This document shows, one piece after another, positions 26,260 to 38,049 of a stretch of 62,174 nucleotides of DNA. A program made the translations under genes and the position numbers. Under the pieces are notes generated by a model. The model saw nothing but the letters and a program-made list of their open reading frames with translations. It ran no database searches and was not told the origin of the DNA. The stretch is from the NCBI GenBank assembly GCA_022844125.1, contig JALHMI010000024.1, positions 1-62,174 of the forward strand. The letters run 5' to 3'. Positions within the stretch are counted from its first letter, which is position 1, and the number at the start of each line of letters is the position of its first letter. Origin of the DNA: Pirellulales bacterium (GTDB lineage: Bacteria > Planctomycetota > Planctomycetia > Pirellulales > PALSA-1355).

Positions 26260-26286
26260 GACGAGCGACCCCCTTTTCGTGTGACA
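26260..26286 (-). promoter_or_regulatory. ECF41-type promoter of the sigma factor operon
   Basis: Read on the minus strand, TGTCACA (26286-26280) and CGTC (26263-26260) are separated by exactly 16 bases. TGTCACA plus CGTC is the reported recognition motif of ECF41 sigma factors. The predicted transcript would start near 26253, giving a leader of about 65 bases before ATG 26188. Confidence 0.8.
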
Positions 26287-26293
26287 CACGAAG

Positions 26294-26310
26294 ACGGTTC
26301 CTGGAACCGT
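26294..26310. promoter_or_regulatory. 17-bp palindrome in the divergent spacer
   Basis: ACGGTTCC-T-GGAACCGT is perfectly symmetric and lies 8 bases beyond the -35 of the ECF41 promoter, between two divergent units. Position and symmetry suit an operator. It is followed by four extra T on the plus strand, so a weak terminator reading is possible, but no plus-strand gene ends here. Confidence 0.4.
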
Positions 26311-26337
26311 TTTTCGCGTGGTGGACCGAAGTGGTTG

Positions 26338-26775
26338 ATGGTTATGGAGTTAGTGGAGGCGGAATTTGAAGTGCCGGGATGGCTGATTGCCAAGGGCCGG
26401 TTCGTGTTGGACGTCGGCGGAGAGGGACGACATCCGGTGGCATGGAACCTAAACCAGCGGCGAGAGCGGTCGGGGGCCGGCCGCGCGACTGGGCCAATCC
26501 CGCGATTGATCCTCGCCCGCGCCGATGCGATACCCCTGGCCGCTGATTCTGTCGATCTGGCGATTGTGGAACGCACGCCACTGTGCGCGAATGCGCTTCG
26601 CGAATTACTCCGGGTGACCAAGCCCGCAGGAGTGATTCTTTTGCGGCACGCCATCACGCCGGCCGGCGACCCACATCGCTTGGCGCTTAAGCGTCTTGGC
26701 GGAACGGTCGGGCGCCGGCAGTTCGCGCATCGCGGCTACCAGATCCAGGAAACAATCTTCCAGGTTGGAGGTTGA
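26338..26775 (+). CDS. small SAM-methyltransferase-like protein
   Basis: 145 residues from ATG 26338. Start choice is uncertain: ATG 26344 and an upstream GTG 26236 share the frame, and none has a strong ribosome-binding site. The text FVLDVGGEGRHP resembles motif I of class I methyltransferases. ADAIPLAADSVDLAIVER matches the usual acidic/PF loop, and ELLRVTKPAGVILLRH fits the later strand. It is shorter than typical enzymes and lacks an obvious catalytic motif, so it may bind SAM or be degenerate. It converges on the hybrid kinase gene. Confidence 0.6.
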   Translation: MVMELVEAEFEVPGWLIAKGRFVLDVGGEGRHPVAWNLNQRRERSGAGRATGPIPRLILARADAIPLAADSVDLAIVERTPLCANALRELLRVTKPAGVILLRHAITPAGDPHRLALKRLGGTVGRRQFAHRGYQIQETIFQVGG

Positions 26776-26787
26776 GTGGCGAATATG

Positions 26788-30942
<4,155 letters not shown>

Positions 30943-31344
30943 GTCGGTCATCCTTTCCCCGCCTTCGCGCAGTATTCGCCTTGCCGGCGAGACACGGCGT
31001 GCGGCACCACTCGCGCGCACCGGTTGCGGCAACAGACGCCCTTCGCTTGGGGCGGATGGTCCGCAACTAAACTCGGCACAAGGCGCGATGGACGCGGCAC
31101 GGCGTTCGGTTCACGCAAGGCGGACTTGACTCTTCTTGGGTCGCGTTAAATGCAACAGGCGCGCCAATACCGACCCGCCAACCGGTCAGTCGGTGGTGCG
31201 GAATCTTCGCAAGTCCCTGAATCGCAATGAGTAACGGGTTGCGAGTCCGAGCGGTGAATTGCCGTTCGGTGTGGTCCGGCTGGATTTTGGATAGCCCGAG
31301 TGGACAAGAGAAAACCAGCCGCAGGGCCAGGGCTTTGCGTCTGG

Positions 31345-31391
31345 AAAAAAAGAGGCCCGCGCGAACCTTACGGGCTGAGGTTCGCGCGGGC
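31345..31391 (-). terminator. orphan intrinsic terminator on the minus strand
   Basis: A perfect 14-bp stem (GCCCGCGCGAACCT at 31355-31368 with 31378-31391) and a 9-base loop are followed, on the minus strand, by CTC and seven T (31351-31345). It ends transcripts coming from the right. The nearest minus-strand gene upstream is over 3 kb away beyond the plus-strand lut operon. The next gene downstream is the hybrid kinase, 400 bases on. Confidence 0.8.
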
Positions 31392-31598
31392 TGCGACGTG
31401 TGGACCGGCGGCCAGCGGGAGAGATCAAGGTGCTTCGTCTATCGTGGCGACCGATCCCGGACGGGTGATGGGTGGCAGTCTAGTGCCGGGCGATGAGGGT
31501 TTGATGAGAGAGCGATGTGTTTCGCGCATCTTGGCAACCGGCGGCGATTTGCGGGGAAAAACTGGCGTAGCTCGCGACCTGCATTGGGGTTACGGCCC

Positions 31599-31628
31599 CT
31601 GACGAGAGTCGCTCTCGCCAAATATAAT
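31599..31628 (+). promoter_or_regulatory. sigma70-like promoter of the lut operon
   Basis: CTGACG (31599-31604, four of six consensus matches) and a perfect TATAAT (31623-31628) are spaced 18 bases apart. The start would be near 31635, about 32 bases before ATG 31667. A CGAGAG/CTCTCG inverted repeat lies between the hexamers and could be a repressor site. Confidence 0.55.
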
Positions 31629-31666
31629 AGGGGTTTGCCCGCTCCTCCGATGCGTCCTCGTCACCC

Positions 31667-32413
31667 ATGCCTACCGTCGGCCTGTTCATCCCCTGCTACG
31701 TCGACCAGCTCTATCCGCGCGTCGGCATGGCCACGGTCGAATTGCTCGAAGAACGCGGCTATCGGGTCGAGTTTCCCACGGGGCAGACCTGTTGCGGTCA
31801 GCCCATGGCGAACACGGGTTGCACGGCCGAGGCGCGGCCGCTGGCCGAACGATTCCTGGAGCTGTTTGGCAAGTATGAGTATGTCGTCGCGCCGTCGGGA
31901 AGCTGCGTGGCGATGGTTCGCTGCCACTACGATGAGTACCTTGCCGGGCGGCCGGGCTTCGAAGAGCTGAAGGCCAAGACATTCGAGCTCACCGAGTTTC
32001 TGGTCGACGTGGCCAAAGTCGATCGCTTCAGTCGCCGCTTCCCGCATCGCGTGGGCTTGCATCAAAGCTGTCACGGTCTGCGCGAACTTCGGCTCGGCAG
32101 TTCCAGCGAGCGCATGGTCGCGCACTATAGCAAGGCCGAGAAGCTGCTCCGGATGCTCGATGGCGTCCAGCTCGTCCCACTTGCCCGGGCCGACGAATGT
32201 TGCGGCTTCGGCGGGACGTTCGCCGTGGCCGAAGAGGCCGTGTCGTGCATGATGGGCGACGACCGGATACACGATCATGAAAGTGCGGGCGCCGAGGTGA
32301 TTACGGCGGGCGATATGTCGTGCCTGATGCATCTCGAAGGACTAATCCGCCGGCAGCACAAGCCGCTGCGCGTGATGCACCTGGCCGAGATCCTGGCGGG
32401 AGACAAGTTATGA
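31667..32413 (+). CDS. lutA: L-lactate utilisation protein LutA (Fe-S oxidoreductase)
   Basis: 248 residues, two Cys-rich CCG-type domains. The first begins VGLFIPCYVDQLYPRVGMAT with CCGQP and a later PSGSCVAMVR. The second has LHQSCHGLRELRLG, DECCGFGGTFAV and GDMSCLMHL. This is the LutA/YkgE form of the heterodisulfide-reductase-like Fe-S subunit of the LutABC lactate-oxidising complex. The stop overlaps the lutB start (ATGA, 4 bases). A consensus-like promoter precedes it. Length agrees with the family (about 240). Confidence 0.93.
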   Translation: MPTVGLFIPCYVDQLYPRVGMATVELLEERGYRVEFPTGQTCCGQPMANTGCTAEARPLAERFLELFGKYEYVVAPSGSCVAMVRCHYDEYLAGRPGFEELKAKTFELTEFLVDVAKVDRFSRRFPHRVGLHQSCHGLRELRLGSSSERMVAHYSKAEKLLRMLDGVQLVPLARADECCGFGGTFAVAEEAVSCMMGDDRIHDHESAGAEVITAGDMSCLMHLEGLIRRQHKPLRVMHLAEILAGDKL

Positions 32414-33783
32414 ACCACGCACCTCTGGCCGCCGAGTTCGTCAAGGATCGCCCGCGTGCCCAGTGGCACGATGCGACGCTGTGGTTCGTCCGCGCGAAGC
32501 GCGACAAGGCGGCGCAATCGCTGCCCGAGTGGGAGACGCTGCGGGACTGCGCCGCCCAGATCAAGGCGCACACGCAGTATCGCCTGGCCGACTATCTGGA
32601 ACAGTTCGAGCGTGAGGCGACGAAGCGCGGGGCCGTTGTGCACTGGGCGCGCGACGCGGCGGAGCATAACAAGATCGTGCTGGGGCTCCTGCGCAATCGC
32701 GGCGTGACGAAGCTCGTCAAAAGCAAGTCGATGCTCACCGAAGAGTGCCACTTGAATCCCTACCTGGAACGGAACGGAATCGAGGTGGTCGACACGGATC
32801 TGGGCGAGCGGATTGTACAACTCGCCGGCGAGCCGCCCAGCCACATCGTGCTACCCGCGATTCACAAGAAAAAGGAAGACGTCGGCGCGATCTTCCATAA
32901 GTTTCTCGGCACGGACGAAGGCGCGACCGATCCGAACTACCTGGCCGAAGCGGCCCGGGCGCACTTGCGAGCGAAGTTCGTGGCGGCTGATGCGGGACTG
33001 ACGGGTGTAAACTTTGCCATCGCCGAAACGGGCGGGCTCGTGGTGTGCACCAACGAGGGCAACGCCGACCTGGGTGTCTCGCTCCCGAAGCTGCACATCG
33101 CCTCGATGGGAATCGAAAAGCTGATCCCTCGAGCCGCAGACTTGGGAGTATTCATCCGCCTGCTCGCGCGCTCCGCCACGGGGCAACCCATCACGGCCTA
33201 CACCTCGCACTTTCACGGACCCAGGCCCGGCGGCGAGTTGCATATCGTGCTGGTGGATAATGGCCGTACCAGCATTCGCGCGAACGAAGATTTCCGCCGC
33301 TCGCTGAATTGCATTCGCTGCGGGGCGTGTATGAACACGTGCCCCGTCTATCGACGGAGCGGCGGGCATAGTTACGAGACCTCGGTGCCGGGGCCGATCG
33401 GGTCGATCCTTGCTCCGGCCGGCGATCCCGCGAAGTTCTACAGCCTGCCGCAGGCCTGCAGCCTGTGCGGTTCGTGTACGGACGTGTGTCCGGTGAAGAT
33501 CGACCTGCATCATCAGCTTCTCACCTGGCGCGGCGAGCTGGGGCGTAAGGGGCTGATCTCCTGGCACAAACGGCTAGGGATGAAGCTTGGTAGCTTCATG
33601 TTCCGGCATCCGGCCGTGTATCGCACGGTCGGTACGGTTGCGCGCAAGCTGACTCCGTGGCTGCCACGCTCGCTGGTCTACAATCGATTCAACACCTGGG
33701 GCCGGCAGCGCGAGTTGCCCGAGTTCCCCGCGGAAAGCTTCCGGCAGCAATTCAAACGGCGATCGCGTGAACAGCAAAGATAG
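32410..33783 (+). CDS. lutB: L-lactate utilisation protein LutB (Fe-S protein)
   Basis: 457 residues from the ATG overlapping the lutA stop. The N-terminal LUD domain includes KSKSMLTEECHLNPYLERNG, HIVLPAIHKKKEDVGAIF and ETGGLVVCTNEGNADL. Two 4Fe-4S clusters follow in CIRCGACMNTCPVYR and CSLCGSCTDVCPVKI. LutB is the central electron carrier of the LutABC complex that oxidises L-lactate to pyruvate. The end is basic and overlaps the start of lutC by 17 bases. Confidence 0.95.
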   Translation: MNHAPLAAEFVKDRPRAQWHDATLWFVRAKRDKAAQSLPEWETLRDCAAQIKAHTQYRLADYLEQFEREATKRGAVVHWARDAAEHNKIVLGLLRNRGVTKLVKSKSMLTEECHLNPYLERNGIEVVDTDLGERIVQLAGEPPSHIVLPAIHKKKEDVGAIFHKFLGTDEGATDPNYLAEAARAHLRAKFVAADAGLTGVNFAIAETGGLVVCTNEGNADLGVSLPKLHIASMGIEKLIPRAADLGVFIRLLARSATGQPITAYTSHFHGPRPGGELHIVLVDNGRTSIRANEDFRRSLNCIRCGACMNTCPVYRRSGGHSYETSVPGPIGSILAPAGDPAKFYSLPQACSLCGSCTDVCPVKIDLHHQLLTWRGELGRKGLISWHKRLGMKLGSFMFRHPAVYRTVGTVARKLTPWLPRSLVYNRFNTWGRQRELPEFPAESFRQQFKRRSREQQR

Positions 33784-34354
33784 AATCCTCAGCGATCTGC
33801 GGGCGCAGCGGTTGCCGGTTGCCGAACTACCCAGCCTCGTTCAGGCGTGGACGCGCTATGAAGATCCGAGCGCACAGTTCACGTCGCTGGTAGAGTCGGT
33901 CGGGGGGCGCGTGGCGCGGTTGGCTTCGCGCGGCGATTTGCCAGCCGCGCTCGCGGAAGTGCCGGCCTTCGTCGCGGCCCAACAGATCGTCTCTGGCGTC
34001 GCGGAGATCGTCGGAAACGTCGATCTCGCGCGGGTCGACGATCCGCATGCTTTGGAGATGGTCGACTTCGCAGTGTTTCCGGGCGAGTTCGCCGTGGCCG
34101 AGAACGGCGCGGTCTGGGTGACCGACGAGCGTGTATCGCACCGGGCGATCTACTTTATCACGCAGCACCTGGCGCTCGTGGTTCCGGTCGACCAGATGGT
34201 TCACAATCTGCACGAGGCTTATGCCCGGATCGCGCTCGGCACGTCGAGCCTGGGTGTGTTCATCTCCGGCCCCTCGAAGACCGCCGACATCGAGCAATCG
34301 CTCGTCATCGGCGCGCACGGACCGCGCTCGCTGACGGTGTTTCTGGTGGGTTAG
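33767..34354 (+). CDS. lutC: L-lactate utilisation protein LutC
   Basis: 195 residues from GTG 33767, which overlaps lutB by 17 bases. A LUD domain protein: DFAVFPGEFAVAENGAVWVT, ITQHLALVVPVDQMVHNLHE and GVFISGPSKTADIEQSLVIG AHGPRSL are the family end motifs (SGPSKTADIE). It completes a compact lutABC operon. No lactate permease or LutR-type regulator is next to it, so uptake and control are elsewhere. Confidence 0.93.
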   Translation: MNSKDRILSDLRAQRLPVAELPSLVQAWTRYEDPSAQFTSLVESVGGRVARLASRGDLPAALAEVPAFVAAQQIVSGVAEIVGNVDLARVDDPHALEMVDFAVFPGEFAVAENGAVWVTDERVSHRAIYFITQHLALVVPVDQMVHNLHEAYARIALGTSSLGVFISGPSKTADIEQSLVIGAHGPRSLTVFLVG

Positions 34355-34451
34355 CCTCGGGCGTTGTCGACAAGTTCGGCCTAGGGGCGGGCGCAGCAGG
34401 CATCCATGCTCTGCTTGATTTCAACCGCGGTAGGCATCCTGAGGCCGGTGC

Positions 34452-34488
34452 GCACACAGGTGCGCCGCAACGCGGCCACCGGTGGCAC
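34452..34488. repeat. 37-bp dispersed element, family 2 copy 2
   Basis: This copy, from GCACACAGGTG to GGCCACCGGTGGCAC, aligns along its length with 15313-15349 and 50938-50972. It lies in the 198-base spacer between convergent lutC and the TPP enzyme gene. The following CCACGGGCGGC suggests more repeat-like material. Confidence 0.7.
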
Positions 34489-34552
34489 GCCACGGGCGGC
34501 TGCTCTGAACCGCCCATGGCACCCGCCCGTGCAAATTCCAATGCACTCGCGT

Positions 34553-36523
34553 CTAGTGCGCGACCGCTCCGCAGCCGGGTTCGGGGTTCAGCGAGACGCC
34601 CGGCGGATAGGCGCCGGCGCTGGTGAACTCTTTGAGGGCCTGGCAGTTGATCAGCGTGGACATGCCGTCCTTTTTGGCGGCTTCGAAACTGCGCTTGAGC
34701 GCCTCGCGAAGTTCGGCGTCCGTGCGGACGTACTCGCCGCGAGCGCCGATCCCCTCGGCCATCTTGTCGTAGCGCAGATTCTGCTGGAACAAGTACAAGT
34801 GCATCGAACGGGCAGATGAGGTGGCGGCCGGCCACATGCCCCAACAGTCGTTGTTGTAGATCACGGCGATCGTGGGCAGCTTATACTTCACGGCCGTGTC
34901 CAGGTCGAACAAGCTGTGGGCAATGCCCGCGTCGCTGGAGACGCACACCGTCGGCGCGCCCTTGTAGGGAGCCTGCGGACCGACGCCTTGCTGCACCGCG
35001 GCGCTTGCACCAATCATCATCGCCACGTCGGGGCCGATCGCACCGTACTGATACGCACAGACGATTTCCTGCCCCGGACGATAGGCGCGCAGCCAGCGGC
35101 CGGCGTAGGTGCCGATCGTCCAGCCACCCCAGCCGGTGACGGTCTGCTTGGGATCGATGTCTCCCTTGTACAGAAAGTCGTGCACTTCCTTGCAGAGTAC
35201 GGCCGGGTGCAAGTGCTCGGTCTTCTGCGAGTGCTTGAGTCCCAGGGCGTACTGATCGTTGATAAACTTGTCGTACTTGTCCTTGGCGGCCGAGATTTCG
35301 CTGACCCACGATTCGCGCTTCCGTTGCGGCAGTTCGCTGGCGAGCGCCTCGAGGAACGAACGTTCGCTGCTGACGATGCCAACCTCCAACGGCCAATTGC
35401 GGCCCAGGTCTTCCGGCTGCGGATGAACGCGAATCGCCTTGACGTCCGGGTTAAAGCGATATTCGCCCGGGCTGGGCATGCAGTACTGCCCGACGAAGAT
35501 CACGAGGTCGGCGCTCGACAATGCATCGGGGGCCAGGCTGAGTGACAGCCGATGATCATCGGGGAAATGCCCGCGCGTCGGGCCGGATGTGACGACGGCC
35601 AGATCGTTTTTCTCGGCGGCCGCGAGCAGCGCGTCCCAAGCTTTGCCCTGGAACACCCCCTGCCCCGCGATGAGCAGTGGCCGTTCGGCCTTGTTGATCA
35701 GTTCGACGGCTTTCTTGACGTCGGCCGGATCGGGATGCATCACCGACTCAGTGCGATACTTGTCTTTCGTGTAATAGTCCTTCAGCTCGCTGGGCTCCTT
35801 AAAACGAGCGCGGGCGACTTCGCCAGGAAAGTCGAGATGCACCGGACCGGGCACGCCGGACTTCAAGTTGCGGAACGCATAGCCGCCGTACTCCCAGACG
35901 CGATCCGGAGCGATGAGCCGTTTGCCGTACTTCTTCATGCCGGAGGTGATCGGCTGTTGATAGCCGGTCTGGATGAAGGTTTCGCGATCGTCGCCGGCGA
36001 TCTGCATGTTGCTGGCCAGCACCAAGAGCGGCGTGCGAGCCGAAGCGGCAGCCGCGATGTTCATGATCATGTGAGTCAGGCCGGGACCTTCAGTGCCCGA
36101 GCAGGCGGTCACTTCGCCGGTAGCGCGCGAGAAGCCGTCGGCCGCGGCGGCCATGGCGCCTTCGGTGCGACCGCCGTAGCTGGGCACTCCCGCCGCCGCG
36201 ATGGCGTTGATCACCGTGTAGTTGCCGGGGCAGCAGAAGAGCGCCGCCAGATTCTCTTCCTTGCACTGGTTGGCGAAGACCTCCGCACCGGTGATTCCGC
36301 GACCGCCGAACTCGCCGGGCTTGGGTTCTTGAGCGAGCGACTCGGTAATCTCTTTGGGAATCACGATCGAGGGAATACTCGCCGCGCTGGTGTTGGCTCG
36401 GGCATTCTCGACGACGCCGGCCACGACCGCGCCGGCTCCCACGGCTGACGAAAGAAGAAAGGATCGCCGGGTGGCATCGGGCTGCTGAGTCTTGCCGCCG
36501 GTGGGCTGTGCGTCGCGCTTCAT
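34553..36523 (-). CDS. Tat-exported thiamine pyrophosphate enzyme (acetolactate synthase-like)
   Basis: About 656 residues from ATG 36523, with AGGAG 8 bases upstream. A Tat signal (TRRSFLLSSAVGAGAVVAG) is followed by a complete three-domain TPP enzyme: pyrimidine-binding domain with the activating Glu in YGGRTEGAMAAAADGFSRAT, a central domain (RPLLIAGQGVFQGKAWDALL), and a C-terminal PP domain. The usual GDG...NN motif appears as SSDAG...IYNND, so the metal-binding Asp and the Asn pair remain but the first Gly is Ser. Most members of this family are cytoplasmic. The upstream small cytochrome c gene in the same unit suggests an oxidative reaction in the periplasm with heme as acceptor. The substrate is unknown. 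Confidence 0.85.
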   Translation of the reverse strand: MKRDAQPTGGKTQQPDATRRSFLLSSAVGAGAVVAGVVENARANTSAASIPSIVIPKEITESLAQEPKPGEFGGRGITGAEVFANQCKEENLAALFCCPGNYTVINAIAAAGVPSYGGRTEGAMAAAADGFSRATGEVTACSGTEGPGLTHMIMNIAAAASARTPLLVLASNMQIAGDDRETFIQTGYQQPITSGMKKYGKRLIAPDRVWEYGGYAFRNLKSGVPGPVHLDFPGEVARARFKEPSELKDYYTKDKYRTESVMHPDPADVKKAVELINKAERPLLIAGQGVFQGKAWDALLAAAEKNDLAVVTSGPTRGHFPDDHRLSLSLAPDALSSADLVIFVGQYCMPSPGEYRFNPDVKAIRVHPQPEDLGRNWPLEVGIVSSERSFLEALASELPQRKRESWVSEISAAKDKYDKFINDQYALGLKHSQKTEHLHPAVLCKEVHDFLYKGDIDPKQTVTGWGGWTIGTYAGRWLRAYRPGQEIVCAYQYGAIGPDVAMMIGASAAVQQGVGPQAPYKGAPTVCVSSDAGIAHSLFDLDTAVKYKLPTIAVIYNNDCWGMWPAATSSARSMHLYLFQQNLRYDKMAEGIGARGEYVRTDAELREALKRSFEAAKKDGMSTLINCQALKEFTSAGAYPPGVSLNPEPGCGAVAH

Positions 36524-36598
36524 CACGGAACTCCTGGTTACGCTTGGTTGGCTGTGTGGATCGTGGATGATTCTTGGCTGGCTTCGTCGGTCGGTCAC

Positions 36599-37054
36599 TC
36601 ACTCCGCGAGCTTCGGCCGAGCGGACTCGGGCCACAGGCTGCGGACGAAATTGGTCATGTCCCACAGGTCTTCATCTTTCGAGACCTTATCTTTGAACGG
36701 CGGCATGGCGTCGCCCGCTCCGTCGCGAATACTTCGATAGACTTCGCCCTCGCTGATGCCGCTGGCCCAGTACTCCGGATCGGTCAGATCCGTAGCGTTG
36801 GCGATCACGTCGACCTGCGACTTGCCGTCTGCGCCATGGCATTCGGTGCAGTCGCGGCGATAGAGCACCTTGCCGCGGGCAATCGATTCCTTCGTATAAG
36901 GCACGGGGCTCTTCAGCTTCTTGGCGTCTTCCAGCGAGATCCGGTCGTCTGTGTCGTCGTCAGCGGCGACGGCACGAGTTCCAATCGTCAAAGCGCTGCT
37001 GACCGCGACCAGCAACAGCATGGCGATGGTGCAGAGGAGCGTGCGACGCGGCAT
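36599..37054 (-). CDS. exported monoheme cytochrome c
   Basis: 151 residues. Signal peptide MPRRTLLCTIAMLLLVAVSS to about residue 30. One heme site, CTECH (in YRRDCTECHGADGKS), and a likely axial Met in GDAMPPFKDKVSKDED. It resembles class I cytochromes of the cbb3/alcohol dehydrogenase type. It lies 75 bases before the Tat-exported TPP enzyme in the same direction, so it is a natural electron acceptor for it. That pairing is inference from context. Confidence 0.88.
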   Translation of the reverse strand: MPRRTLLCTIAMLLLVAVSSALTIGTRAVAADDDTDDRISLEDAKKLKSPVPYTKESIARGKVLYRRDCTECHGADGKSQVDVIANATDLTDPEYWASGISEGEVYRSIRDGAGDAMPPFKDKVSKDEDLWDMTNFVRSLWPESARPKLAE

Positions 37055-37138
37055 GTTTCATTCTCCGAGGTGTCGTGCCAACTGTTTCTTGTTTGCCGTT
37101 CTACGCAATGCCTGGTTGCAAAGATCGGGGCGAGTCGT

Positions 37139-37630
37139 CTACTGCATCGTGTCCGGGTCGAGTTCGAACGTCCCGACAGCATATTCCAGGTTGAGCCCTT
37201 CGGCGAGAAAGCTCAGGAAGATTTCCTGCACCAAATGAATTACCTTGCGCGCGCCGTACTCGAGGTCACCGGGGGAAGACAGAGCCAAGCTGACGTTTCC
37301 CTGCCGATTTTGCAGGCGAACATCGGCCCGATCGGGATCGATCCGCCTGTGTTCGGGCAAGTCGCTGGCCTGCCGAGCCTTCACAAATGCCTTCAAGTCG
37401 CGATACACGGGCGAGGCTGCCGGCAGCTCGGGCAGCAGGTTTACGAAACGGAATTCGCCTTTGGCCGTATCAACCGCCAGCTCGAACGGGCGATTCTTGT
37501 ACCAGACCATGCGAAAGGTCGACTTGCCCGCGCGCGGTGGCCCGGCGCTGAACCCGCGGAATACCCCGCGGCGCGCGTAACCCTCCAAGACTTCTCGGAC
37601 CGCATCAACCTCGGCGTGTGACGTGACCAT
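37139..37630 (-). CDS. hypothetical protein upstream of the cytochrome c/TPP unit
   Basis: 163 residues, soluble, no signal peptide, start ATG 37630. I do not recognise a family. Visible text: VREVLEGYARRGVFRGFSAG, FRMVWYKNRPFELAVDTAKG EFRFVNLLPELP, and an acidic C-terminus ending ELDPDTMQ. The alternation of charged helix and beta segments suggests a small alpha/beta fold. It is read in the same direction as the cytochrome c gene, 84 bases ahead, and may share its promoter. Confidence 0.6.
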   Translation of the reverse strand: MVTSHAEVDAVREVLEGYARRGVFRGFSAGPPRAGKSTFRMVWYKNRPFELAVDTAKGEFRFVNLLPELPAASPVYRDLKAFVKARQASDLPEHRRIDPDRADVRLQNRQGNVSLALSSPGDLEYGARKVIHLVQEIFLSFLAEGLNLEYAVGTFELDPDTMQ

Positions 37631-38049
37631 CGGCTCCCACTTAGCCTAATTTCGAGCGATTCTCGCTGCCAACAAGTGGGCGTGCGGAGGCCGCTCGTGT
37701 GATCGGTGCTCGCAATCAGAAAGGTGTCGCCGAGCGTGTGACGCGAAGTGTGCTCACTGTGCGATGCATCGCACAGTGCTGTGCGAAGTTGCCGTGATGT
37801 GTGACGGCCTGTCGCACTGCGAGAAACGTCCGCCTGCCCTCGTTGACTACTTCTAAACTGCGTTTCTGCAATAAGTTGCAGCCTAACAGCGTGGAAATAG
37901 AACGTCAATTCTATTTCCGGCACATGATATGCAATTCGCCGTTTTCCGCGAGCTTTCTGCGCGGGTCGCCCGGAAAAGCGAACTCGACAGACTGTCGCAC
38001 TCCTAAAAATTCCGCCAATCCCCTCTCCAACGTGCGAGGCGCGAGAGCC
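37631..38049. other. divergent control region between two redox units
   Basis: About 420 bases between the minus-strand unit (37630) and the plus-strand redoxin/copper gene (38050). It holds a perfect 24-bp palindrome at 37755-37778 and several TGTCGCACT or TGCGA copies nearby (about 37770-37790, 37808-37816, 37990-37999). Parts are AT-richer (37840-37960) than the flanking genes, as expected for promoters, but I cannot fix the -35/-10 hexamers. Confidence 0.5.
37755..37778. promoter_or_regulatory. perfect 24-bp palindrome, candidate operator
   Basis: The half-site CACTGTGCGATG is followed directly by its exact complement, CATCGCACAGTG. Its position in a divergent promoter region and its uninterrupted symmetry suit a dimeric repressor site. 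No regulator gene lies next to it. Confidence 0.5.

Larger units (their letters stand above)
30943..31666. other. long non-coding spacer between kinase and lut operon
   Basis: About 720 bases without a convincing reading frame on either strand. It contains a strong minus-strand terminator-like hairpin (31345-31391) and a sigma70-like promoter for the lut operon on the plus strand (31599-31628), with a CGAGAG/CTCTCG hairpin between its two hexamers. The stretch 30943-31344 would be leader if the kinase is transcribed from near or beyond the hairpin. Confidence 0.6.

Noticed and set aside
26294-26314. Rho-independent terminator at the 17-bp palindrome
   Set aside because: No gene on the plus strand ends upstream and the hairpin would have almost no loop; an operator reading fits better.
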